Assembly (NCBI GenBank): GCA_012516755.1
Contig: JAAYWE010000235.1
Coordinates: 1 to 6,100 of the forward strand
DNA: 6,100 nucleotides
Direction: 5' to 3'
DNA from: Treponema sp.
Lineage (GTDB): Bacteria > Spirochaetota > Spirochaetia > Treponematales > Rectinemataceae
The notes under the pieces were generated by a model, which was given only the letters and a program-made list of their open reading frames with translations, made no database searches and had not been told where the DNA came from. A program made the translations under genes and the position numbers. Positions 1 through 6,100 of the stretch are shown in pieces; within the stretch, counting starts at the first letter, position 1; each line of letters starts with the position of its first letter.

Positions 1-1334
1 GAGATACCTTCGATTTTGGTAAATACTTTTGTGAAATAACTTTGATCGCGGAAGCCAACGAGAAATGAGGTCACTTTTACGGAAATGCCATTCAAAAGCA
101 GGCTTTTCGCTCGTGCTATTCGGATTCTAGAGAGGATCTCCCCAAAACTAATCCCCGTCTCCTTCATAAGTAGGCGAGAAAGATGGGAAGGACTTATATT
201 GATGGCTTTAGCCAAATCCTTGAGACCGATGTTCTCCATGAAATGATCCTCGATCCACAACAATGCAAGACTTGCTATTCTATTAGTGTCCTTGACTTTT
301 GGCTCATCTGTTTGTATCGGATTCAATACGATGATGGGTCTTTCTACAGAGCTAAGATTGAAAGCGGTTGTAGCCATCCTCAGGGCTATCGATGCCGAAC
401 GATAGTCCGCTGCACTGATACCTATTCTAAGCGTTTTAGCTCCTGCATCTCGACAGCGGCAAAGGAAGCGCCCAATGCTTTGGTCTTCAAAATGCTCACT
501 GTATCTATACAAAAAGAGCTCTTGGAAAATCTTATTGCCCTCTTCTTTTTGTATCTCATGGGGGATGATGATCAATACATTAATTATGGGATCCGGCATT
601 TGCTCATCTGCCATTGCTTCCATTCTCAACCCTCTGGGTGATATGAATAACATTGGATTGGCTTTTGCAAGCCCGATATCGGACAGTAGAAATTTCTCAG
701 CAAGAACAGGGAAGGTTCTTTGGAATTCACATGACGCCAAAGATAATACATCGTCAGACGAGAATTTTTTCATCCCTGCGACTAGAGCTATGCAGAGCCA
801 AGTCTCGCTTCCCGTCTCCAGCTTTACTAGCTGTCGGATGATCTCGGTATCCATTATGTTTTCGCTCAGAGATGCACAGACTTTTGATTGGAGAAAGTCC
901 TTCAATCCAGCCGTTACGCGCTTTGCTTCCGCCTGCCTCTCCTCTTCCGCCTTCCGAGCCTTTATCTCGCGAAGCGCTAGAAATAGAGCATTATGGACTT
1001 CAGCCGTCGATGCCGGCTTAAGAAGATATTCTATAACACCATATCTCAAGGCCTGGCGAGCATAGGAAAAATAGTCATAGGCTGTCACCATTATGATTAC
1101 TGGCGGGTTGGAAAGAAATGATAGCTTTTCCGCAACCTTAAGCCCATCAACGCCTGGCATATGTATATCGAGAAATACGATGTCGACCTTCTGCGATTGT
1201 AGGATATCCAAGGCTTCGATCCCGTTTGAAGCTTCCATTACATCTGGAATCTCATTTGATGGTATGGAATTCAAAATACGGATCATGGCTCTTCTTTCGA
1301 GTTCTTCATCATCAGCAACCAGAATTCGAATCAT
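1..1334 (-). CDS. YesN-type response regulator, receiver plus AraC DNA-binding domain (C-terminus off left edge)
   Basis: Cytoplasmic transcription regulator of a two-component system, the expected partner of the kinase just upstream. I translated 444 codons from the ATG at 1334-1332 to the window edge and found no in-frame stop. Residues 1-120 form a receiver domain: acidic pair D8/D9, phosphoacceptor D56 in the motif FLDIHMPG, T84 in VTAYDY and K106 in LLKP. An alpha-helical charged linker (about 115-135) leads to a middle region of about 200 residues, which includes the stretch IGISAADYRSASIAL typical of YesN linkers. Residues 345-444 are an AraC/XylS double helix-turn-helix: LKDLAKAINISPSHLSRLL is the first, and the second ends in DQSYFTKVFTKIEGI, so only about ten residues should be missing. 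The start overlaps the kinase stop (ATGA), and AAGG lies four bases upstream, pointing to translational coupling. Targets cannot be read from the sequence; sugar-use genes are the likely ones by family. Confidence 0.93.
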   Translation of the reverse strand, partial: MIRILVADDEELERRAMIRILNSIPSNEIPDVMEASNGIEALDILQSQKVDIVFLDIHMPGVDGLKVAEKLSFLSNPPVIIMVTAYDYFSYARQALRYGVIEYLLKPASTAEVHNALFLALREIKARKAEEERQAEAKRVTAGLKDFLQSKVCASLSENIMDTEIIRQLVKLETGSETWLCIALVAGMKKFSSDDVLSLASCEFQRTFPVLAEKFLLSDIGLAKANPMLFISPRGLRMEAMADEQMPDPIINVLIIIPHEIQKEEGNKIFQELFLYRYSEHFEDQSIGRFLCRCRDAGAKTLRIGISAADYRSASIALRMATTAFNLSSVERPIIVLNPIQTDEPKVKDTNRIASLALLWIEDHFMENIGLKDLAKAINISPSHLSRLLMKETGISFGEILSRIRIARAKSLLLNGISVKVTSFLVGFRDQSYFTKVFTKIEGI

Positions 1335-2947
1335 CCCACCTTTTCCCCCAAGGGCAGAGTAATTCGCACAAGAGTGCCCTTCTCTTTTCTCGAGTTTATC
1401 TCGAAGCGGCAGCTATCTCCATAGAGAATTCCAAAGCGTGTCGCAATATTTGCAAGGCCTATGCTCCTTCCTTCCAGCAGTTCCTCTTCATTGACATCAT
1501 TTTCCTCACTGAAAGGAATTTCTGCGACCTGAGGAAGGTTGATTTGGTCAAAGCTCTGCACTTGAAGAGAAGCCGCAATCTTTGCTCGAACATCAGCAAG
1601 GCGTTCTTTCGACATGCCAATGCCATTATCCAAGAACCACAATACAAGCCCTTCCTTGCGTTTCTGTGCCTTAATCGATATGAAGCCACCGCTGACCTTT
1701 GGCTCTAGCGCATGTCTAACTGAATTTTCTACGATCGGTTGGATCATCAGACGTGGAACCCTAGTTTTGCCCAAAGACCGCGGTACATCTATATTCCATT
1801 GAAGCCTATCTCCAAAACGCACCTGCTGGAATTCGAGATAAGCTTGCGCTATTACAAGCTCCTCATCTAATGTAGAAAGCGCCCCGCTATCCTTTATGGT
1901 TGCGCGCAATAATGTCGCCAGGCAAATTGCAAGAGATTCGGTTCTGGGAGCATTTTCTAAAAGCGCGCTACGAGCAATGGTATTCAAGGCATTGAACAAG
2001 AAGTGTGGTTTCATCTGTTCCTGAAGGTTTAAAAACTGAGCCTCACGAAGTGCTTTGCCCATGCTCACAAGAGCAAGCTCCTCTTCGTGCAGCAACCTTT
2101 CGAGTTCTGACTTTTCCTTGAGTCCTTCCACATACTCCCTGATGCTCATTGCCATTGTCGCAAAAGAACGTGTCAGAGTCTCTACTTCATCGCCCGTATG
2201 CACTTCTACAATACCCGCATCCAGATCGCCCTTGGCAAGCTTTTCAGCTTCTTTTGCCAGCCTTCGCAGAGGTGCGGTAATTGCTTGAGTTACAAAAAGA
2301 ATGACCCCTATGGCAATGGCGCTTGCAAAAATCATGGAGAAGAAAATAGTCCGATTCAGGATCTCCGCCTTATGTGAGAGACTGACATAGGTCTCTTCGC
2401 CATTTTTCATAAGCTCGGAGAGCATTCTGTTGAGATATATATCTATATAACCATGAATCCGGCTTGCATTGACAAAGACCTGATAATAGTCTGGCGAATT
2501 CCCGGCTCTCAGCCCAACTGCCCGTGAGACTAAAGGGAAATAGGCATCTAGACCATAGCCGGTTGCCCGCACCTCGAACTCAACATATATCGAAATATCT
2601 GCAATTGGAAGAAGCTCGACATACTGTGAATTCAAGAGCAATATACCATCATAGATAGAGTTGATTTCTACCGAAGCTGGTTCACGAAGATATCGATCCG
2701 CCTGAGCATGAAATGAGTTTAGATTGAGCCTGAATCTATGCACAAGCAGATAATTTGAAAGATTCTTGCTATATTCGCGCGATAGATTCATCGATTCATT
2801 CTGCATGACAAGCGCAAGCACCAGAAAAAAGATAATGATGATCCCAAAGCATATGAGGATCTTTCCCATAATGCCAGGGCGATGAAAGCCAAGCCCGCCC
2901 TTCGAAGGAAAATCAGCCGAAGATGATCGGCGCGAGATGACGTGCAT
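1331..2947 (-). CDS. YesM-type sensor histidine kinase
   Basis: Inner-membrane sensor kinase, 538 residues, that should autophosphorylate and pass phosphate to D56 of the regulator encoded directly after it. In order: a 27-residue basic N-terminus; TM1 at about 29-48 (ILICFGIIIIFFLVLALV); an extracytoplasmic helical region at about 49-200; TM2 at about 201-222; a HAMP domain at about 223-275; a coiled coil at about 275-305; and a His_kinase domain with phospho-accepting H315 in MKPHFLFNALNT. The HATPase domain has the N-box QPIVENSVRHAL (N408), G1 box DNGIGM (440-445) and G2 box GRSIGLAN (493-500). The G1-G2 distance is stretched by an acidic insert at about 456-490. The extracytoplasmic part is short and does not look like the Cache domain common in YesM. 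The start at 2947 overlaps uxaE by 35 bp and has only AAGG about ten bases upstream. M27 (2869) is an alternative just before TM1 but has no visible ribosome site. Confidence 0.93.
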   Translation of the reverse strand: MHVISRRSSSADFPSKGGLGFHRPGIMGKILICFGIIIIFFLVLALVMQNESMNLSREYSKNLSNYLLVHRFRLNLNSFHAQADRYLREPASVEINSIYDGILLLNSQYVELLPIADISIYVEFEVRATGYGLDAYFPLVSRAVGLRAGNSPDYYQVFVNASRIHGYIDIYLNRMLSELMKNGEETYVSLSHKAEILNRTIFFSMIFASAIAIGVILFVTQAITAPLRRLAKEAEKLAKGDLDAGIVEVHTGDEVETLTRSFATMAMSIREYVEGLKEKSELERLLHEEELALVSMGKALREAQFLNLQEQMKPHFLFNALNTIARSALLENAPRTESLAICLATLLRATIKDSGALSTLDEELVIAQAYLEFQQVRFGDRLQWNIDVPRSLGKTRVPRLMIQPIVENSVRHALEPKVSGGFISIKAQKRKEGLVLWFLDNGIGMSKERLADVRAKIAASLQVQSFDQINLPQVAEIPFSEENDVNEEELLEGRSIGLANIATRFGILYGDSCRFEINSRKEKGTLVRITLPLGEKVG

Positions 2948-4148
2948 ATAGATTATACCTTACGTTGCGAGAAACAGATTCGCGGCATTCTTCGAGAGCA
3001 TCCAGATATTCTCTACCCATTTCGGCTGCGATTTTGAATCCCACATGCATAAGTTGTCTCATGCTAGGCTGCATCGTCGATGAATTTGGCTCATGACGCA
3101 AAGCAGCAACAAAAGTATCCGAATCCCAACCGGCCACCATTTTGGGGCTGGGTAGCATCTGGGCATCGATTTCGACGACATTGGCATAGGGAGCCGTAAG
3201 TTCTTCAATTCGAAGATAGGCCTGCTCATATACGCTCTTTGCAACCGAAAGGCCTTTGCCTCCTGCTTCGGCAAGGCCAACAATCTCTTCGAGCCAGGTA
3301 GTGCCTGCGGTCTTGAGATGAACACCCACTTCAAGCCTTGCAGTTATATCATGGATTCCCTTGTAAAGTTTGAACTTATCACTGCCAGAATGAACTGACA
3401 GCTTTAGGCCTTTCGGAAGATTAAGATATTCGGAAGCCCATAAAAGGACTTTAGCTTCGTCTTCGAAAGCATGGAAGAATTCTGTCGCATCTCCGATATA
3501 ATCGACGCCCTTTAGGAATTTGCCCGGAAAGCGAGGAGCAAGAGTCGAGATCGGTATTTTTTCGGCATCCACTGCAACAAGAATTGCGGCAATTTGTGCT
3601 GCAGTCTGCGGTTTATCAGTTTCGTCCATAGATAGTTCCACAACAAAAGAACCTTCAGGTTTATGTTCGGCGATATGTCGGTAAGTTTTTCCTGCTTCTT
3701 CGACGGCCGCTAAGAATTTATCCGCTACGCTCTCTAGATCAGCATGCTCAACTCGGACAGGAACTGAGCTATCTTCCAGCAGAAAAGCCGCTCGATCCAA
3801 AAAACATGAGCGCGATTCCAATGAAGCATTCTGTCCTATGCTCTCTGCCACATCGATGGTAAAGAAATTGCAATATGGCAGAAACCAATCGACAGTCTTC
3901 ATTGTTATATGATCCGCATCTACGAACCACCTTCCGTCCCAACCTGTTTTTTTGATCGATTCCGATGCAGCCTTCTCTTGATCGGCAGGCGTCGAGCCTA
4001 TCAGTACATGTTCGCGATTACTCTTGTTCCAAACAATGTCGGCTTCTCCTCCTTTGGCTCGCATGTCCTTGAAAGCACCTATCTGAGCCTCTCCTTCGCG
4101 ACCAAACCGGTCGCCTGTGCCTATCGAAAAGCGAGAAAGTTGCAGCAT
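2913..4148 (-). CDS. uxaE: Tagaturonate epimerase, UxaE family
   Basis: Cytoplasmic sugar-acid epimerase of 411 residues that should interconvert D-tagaturonate and D-fructuronate, linking D-galacturonate breakdown to the mannonate branch of the hexuronate pathway. I recognise the UxaE family from memory of its conserved blocks: an N-terminal GTGDRFGREGEAQ (10-22), VWNKSNREH (39-47), FVDADHI (75-81), MDETDKPQT (174-182), GVDYIGD (214-220), LSVHSGSDKF (250-259), HLKTAGTTWLEE (277-288), FVAALRHEP (346-354) and a C-terminal YARHLAPI. The repeated Asp, Glu and His residues (D77, D79, H80, E176, H253, H277) are plausible metal and substrate ligands; this is inferred. The start is well supported: GGGAGGG lies about five bases before the ATG at 4148. 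It is the first gene of the operon with the kinase and regulator and is transcribed away from the LarA-like gene. No hydrolase, isomerase or transporter of the pathway is in view, so the physiological substrate rests on family membership. Confidence 0.86.
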   Translation of the reverse strand: MLQLSRFSIGTGDRFGREGEAQIGAFKDMRAKGGEADIVWNKSNREHVLIGSTPADQEKAASESIKKTGWDGRWFVDADHITMKTVDWFLPYCNFFTIDVAESIGQNASLESRSCFLDRAAFLLEDSSVPVRVEHADLESVADKFLAAVEEAGKTYRHIAEHKPEGSFVVELSMDETDKPQTAAQIAAILVAVDAEKIPISTLAPRFPGKFLKGVDYIGDATEFFHAFEDEAKVLLWASEYLNLPKGLKLSVHSGSDKFKLYKGIHDITARLEVGVHLKTAGTTWLEEIVGLAEAGGKGLSVAKSVYEQAYLRIEELTAPYANVVEIDAQMLPSPKMVAGWDSDTFVAALRHEPNSSTMQPSMRQLMHVGFKIAAEMGREYLDALEECRESVSRNVRYNLYARHLAPIIFG

Positions 4149-4154
4149 ATGTCC

Positions 4155-4162
4155 CTCCCGAG
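4155..4162 (-). promoter_or_regulatory. Strong ribosome binding site of uxaE
   Basis: On the minus strand the sequence before the ATG reads CGGGAGGGACAT, giving GGGAGG about five to six bases from the start codon at 4148. It is the best ribosome binding site in the window and fixes the uxaE start. The downstream kinase and regulator have weaker sites and overlap their upstream genes, which fits an operon entered mainly at uxaE. Confidence 0.7.
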
Positions 4163-4182
4163 ATGTTTTCTATATAATGTCG

Positions 4183-4215
4183 CTTGAAAGAAAGGAACGC
4201 AAGCTCTTTTTGAAG
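4183..4215. promoter_or_regulatory. Imperfect inverted repeat, possible operator or leader hairpin
   Basis: The arms CTTGAAAGAAAG (4183-4194) and CTCTTTTTGAAG (4204-4215) match as an inverted repeat at 9 of 12 positions around a 9-base centre. It lies just downstream of the plus-strand TATAAT and upstream of the chosen LarA-like start, where a repressor would block transcription of that gene. A purine-rich arm facing a pyrimidine-rich arm can also arise by chance, so this is tentative. Confidence 0.25.
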
Positions 4216-4230
4216 GACGGAACAATCATT

Positions 4231-5541
4231 ATGAACATGATGAATATAGCCGAAAAAAGGCGAGAATCTGGCATTGGCCGATTAGAACTCGAACAATTAG
4301 TCGATAGAACTATAAAAGAATCAGGTGCGCTCGATGCAAGCAAAATCTTGATAATTCCCCCTGATATCACGAGATTTCACTCTCGGGCGGGCTTGATAAC
4401 CGACCTATTGGTCGAACAGCTTGGTTCTCGGGTGGCGGCTGTCTTGCCAGCCATAGGTACTCACGCACCCATGACAGAAAATGAGATTGCTCAGATGTAC
4501 CCTCTTTGCCCAAGAACGCTATTCCGAGTCCATGATTGGCGAAAGGATGTAGTCGAGCTCGGTACGATACCAGAAGAGCGCGTTGCAGAGATTTCTGGCG
4601 GCAAGGTCAGATATTACTACCCCATTCAGACAAATAAAATTCTTGCTTTTGGGGATATAGACCTCGTTTTCTCGATAGGACAGGTTGTACCTCATGAGGT
4701 CGCTGGAATGGCCAATCATGCGAAGAACATTTTTGTAGGTACCGGAGGAAAGGAAGCAATCGATAAGAGCCACTATCTAGGCGCTACCTGTGGAATGGAG
4801 AGCATAATGGGGCGTATAGATACACCGGTTAGAAATCTCTTCGATGACGCTTTAGATCTTTCTAAGACTAGATTGCCTGCAATTGTCTGGATTCTCACTG
4901 TTATAGGAACCGCAGGAGACGGCTCACTTATGCAGCAAGGATATTTTGCTGGATACGATAGAAAATGCTTCGAAGAAGCCTGTGCCCTATCCGCGGAAAT
5001 TAACATAGCGCTTTTCGATAAACCGCTTAGAAAAGCGGTGGTCTGGCTAGACCCCAGCGAATATCGTAGTACATGGCTTGGAAACAAATCGATCTATCGC
5101 CTAAGGATGGCCATGGCCGATGACAGCGAGCTCATAATTCTTGCGCCCGGACTTCGCAGCTTCGGAGAAGATGCCCAAATCGATGCCGTAATACGAAGCT
5201 TTGGCTATAGGCCTTCAGCCGAGATTCAAGGTCTTGTAGCCCGCGAGCCTGCCCTCTCTCAAAACCTTTCGGCCGCTGCCCATCTAATTCATGGATCCAG
5301 CGAAGGCCGCTTCACTATAAGCTACGCCCCTGGCCCAGCCATGACCAGAGAAGAAATAGAATCTGTCGGCTATCGCTATATGGACCTCGAAAAGGCCAAA
5401 TCTCGTTATCTGCCCGAGGGCAGGCTCGCGGGCGCAGGCTTGTATAGCACTGTGGATGGCGAGGAATACTTTTTTGTTCCAAATCCAGCCCTTGGTCTTT
5501 GGTCTACCGCAGAGCGTATGGCCGGTGTCAAAAAGCCTTGA
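4231..5541 (+). CDS. LarA-superfamily nickel-dependent racemase/epimerase-like protein, probable sugar-acid epimerase
   Basis: Cytoplasmic enzyme of 436 residues from the ATG at 4231, related to lactate racemase LarA (DUF2088). LarA inverts an alpha-hydroxy acid by hydride transfer through a nickel-pincer cofactor bound to a lysine. Counting from this start, the LarA key residues appear in matching spacing: D45-x-x-R48 in PPDITRFHS, H78 in GTHAPMT, H155 in VVPHEVAG, K165 ten residues later in NHAKNIFVGTGG, and H181 sixteen residues after that in DKSHYLG. These correspond to D72/R75, H108, H174, K184 and H200 of the Lactobacillus enzyme. K286 in LGNKSIYR may stand for K298. The region around the lysine (MANHAK) differs from the usual GGxK of lactate racemases, so lactate is an unlikely substrate. 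Neighbouring uxaE suggests mannonate/gluconate C2 epimerisation or similar (inference). The frame stays open upstream to ATGs at 4117 and 4177, but the first lies inside uxaE and the second inside a TATAAT. No larB, larC or larE is in the window. Confidence 0.82.
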   Translation: MNMMNIAEKRRESGIGRLELEQLVDRTIKESGALDASKILIIPPDITRFHSRAGLITDLLVEQLGSRVAAVLPAIGTHAPMTENEIAQMYPLCPRTLFRVHDWRKDVVELGTIPEERVAEISGGKVRYYYPIQTNKILAFGDIDLVFSIGQVVPHEVAGMANHAKNIFVGTGGKEAIDKSHYLGATCGMESIMGRIDTPVRNLFDDALDLSKTRLPAIVWILTVIGTAGDGSLMQQGYFAGYDRKCFEEACALSAEINIALFDKPLRKAVVWLDPSEYRSTWLGNKSIYRLRMAMADDSELIILAPGLRSFGEDAQIDAVIRSFGYRPSAEIQGLVAREPALSQNLSAAAHLIHGSSEGRFTISYAPGPAMTREEIESVGYRYMDLEKAKSRYLPEGRLAGAGLYSTVDGEEYFFVPNPALGLWSTAERMAGVKKP

Positions 5542-5556
5542 TACTCTTGCTCAAGG
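5530..5556 (-). terminator. Candidate Rho-independent terminator for the right-hand histidine kinase
   Basis: Read on the minus strand, CCTTGA (5556-5551) and TCAAGG (5541-5536) form a six-pair stem around a nine-base loop, followed by C and five T (5534-5530). This is the order expected for an intrinsic terminator 20 bases after the kinase stop at 5577. The stem is short and only half G+C, and it overlaps the last codons of the convergent LarA-like gene. Read on the plus strand the stem has no T-run after it, so it is not a convincing terminator for that gene. Confidence 0.4.
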
Positions 5557-5576
5557 AATATCAGAAGCTTCAAGAG

Positions 5577-6100
5577 CTAATCGTGCGCCGCCGGTGCTGG
5601 CTTCATGACAATCTCGATAACCAAGCCCTGGTCCTTGCCCCCTTCTTGCGCGTGGTTTTCGCCCTGGCTCTGAGCCGGGCTCTTCTTATTGCGAGCCTCT
5701 ATGCTCCAACCATGAAGATCGACAACGGATTTTACAATCGTAAGACCAAAACCATGACCCGCCTCTTTTCTAGAATGTGTTCCTCGATAGAATGCGTCGA
5801 AGATGTATGGCAGATCATCTTTCGAAATTCCAGGTCCGCTATCAGTTACTATCAATACTGGTTGGCCATTCTTCATATCCAAAGCAAGTTCCACATGGCC
5901 ACCGGCTCCCGTAAAGCGAAATGCATTGGATATGAGGTTTTCGACAGCGCGCTCGAATAGCGGACGATTCATTCTTACGCCTGGAAGGTCATTGGGCTCT
6001 TCTTTCGATAAAGCGGAACCAAAATGCCCAAAACCATATTGCAGTTCGAGCCCCAGAAGATGTGCATCTTCTTCAAAACGCTTGCCTAGAGACATAAGAA
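5577..6100 (-). CDS. Orthodox sensor histidine kinase, C-terminal ATP-binding part (N-terminus off right edge)
   Basis: C-terminal end of a membrane or cytosolic sensor kinase; about 174 codons are in view and the frame is still open at the right edge, so the M at 6095 should not be taken as the start. Numbering from that M, the HATPase domain shows N-box RAVENLISNAFRFT (49-62, N53), G1 box DSGPGI (85-90), F-box YIFDAFYRG (97-105) and G2 box GHGFGLTIVKSVVDLHG (113-129). These boxes are of the HisKA/EnvZ-PhoR type, unlike the YesM kinase in this window. A low-complexity insert at about 137-156, rich in Gln, Gly, Glu and Lys, separates the last two beta strands, and the protein ends in an Ala/Pro-rich tail. 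It converges on the LarA-like gene with 35 bp between the stops. The phosphorylated histidine, sensor region and partner regulator all lie outside the window, so the signal cannot be inferred. Confidence 0.88.
   Translation of the reverse strand, partial: LMSLGKRFEEDAHLLGLELQYGFGHFGSALSKEEPNDLPGVRMNRPLFERAVENLISNAFRFTGAGGHVELALDMKNGQPVLIVTDSGPGISKDDLPYIFDAFYRGTHSRKEAGHGFGLTIVKSVVDLHGWSIEARNKKSPAQSQGENHAQEGGKDQGLVIEIVMKPAPAAHD

Larger units (their letters stand above)
4149..4230. promoter_or_regulatory. Divergent promoter region between uxaE and the LarA-like gene
   Basis: This 82-bp gap is the only place for the promoters of both units. On the plus strand TATAAT (4173-4178) is a perfect -10 box, but the -35 position (about 4150-4155, TGTCCC) is poor, so an activator may be needed. 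On the minus strand the same AT-rich stretch reads CATTATATAG; CATTAT (4178-4183 region) lies about 17 bases from TTGCGT, a weak sigma-70-like pair. The two -10 regions therefore overlap, which would make divergent transcription competitive or jointly controlled. The YesN-type regulator encoded in the operon is a natural candidate to bind here, but its site is not known. Confidence 0.45.

Noticed and set aside
183..1065. Open frames on the plus strand opposite the response regulator
   Set aside because: They lie wholly antisense to a continuous receiver-AraC coding frame, overlap each other, and show no recognisable domain.
2952..2957. TATAAT on the minus strand just before the kinase start, as an internal promoter
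   Set aside because: It encodes conserved C-terminal residues of UxaE, has no -35 match at the right spacing (AATCTG), and would start transcription at or past the first ATG.
4519..5087. Minus-strand open frames opposite the LarA-like gene
   Set aside because: They are antisense to a well-conserved enzyme frame, lack ribosome sites and carry no recognisable motif.
5564..5571. GAAGCTTC palindrome in the convergent gap
   Set aside because: A single eight-base palindrome is expected by chance and has no supporting context.
5544..5576. CTCTTG / CAAGAG inverted repeat as a terminator for the LarA-like gene
   Set aside because: The arms are six bases, 21 bases apart, and no T-run follows on the plus strand. 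The closer CCTTGA/TCAAGG stem is more plausible, and only for the minus strand.

Overview
The window carries five protein-coding genes and almost no spare DNA. Layout by position: a response regulator on the minus strand (1-1334, C-terminus off the left edge); a two-TM sensor histidine kinase on the minus strand (1331-2947); a UxaE-type tagaturonate epimerase on the minus strand (2913-4148); a divergent LarA-superfamily (nickel-dependent racemase/epimerase-like) gene on the plus strand (about 4231-5541); and, convergent with it, the ATP-binding C-terminus of a second histidine kinase on the minus strand (5577-6100, N-terminus off the right edge). I see no tRNA, rRNA, CRISPR array, insertion sequence or long repeat.

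The three left-hand genes read as one minus-strand operon, uxaE - kinase - regulator. uxaE and the kinase overlap by 35 bp, and the kinase and regulator by 4 bp (ATGA). The kinase is of the YesM type (His_kinase domain with H315-F-L-F-N, then HATPase). The regulator is of the YesN type (receiver domain with phosphoacceptor D56, then an AraC-type DNA-binding domain). A carbohydrate-responsive two-component system transcribed behind a hexuronate enzyme suggests that it senses a uronate or pectin-derived sugar and controls genes for its use. That role is inferred from gene order.

UxaE interconverts D-tagaturonate and D-fructuronate, which connects galacturonate breakdown to the mannonate branch of hexuronate catabolism. 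The divergent LarA-like protein keeps the catalytic and cofactor residues of lactate racemase in matching spacing, but it lies beside a uronate gene. It therefore probably acts on a sugar acid such as mannonate or gluconate rather than lactate. The two genes share a short region (about 4149-4230) that must hold promoters for both directions. The second, orthodox histidine kinase at the right edge appears to belong to a different, convergent unit.

Organism: bacterial, with intermediate base composition by eye. YesM/YesN pairs with uxaE and LarA-like genes fit a carbohydrate-fermenting spirochaete or a Bacillota member. I lean towards a spirochaete, at low confidence. The most interesting part is the pairing of a LarA-superfamily enzyme of unassigned substrate with UxaE and a dedicated two-component system whose sensor domain I do not recognise.
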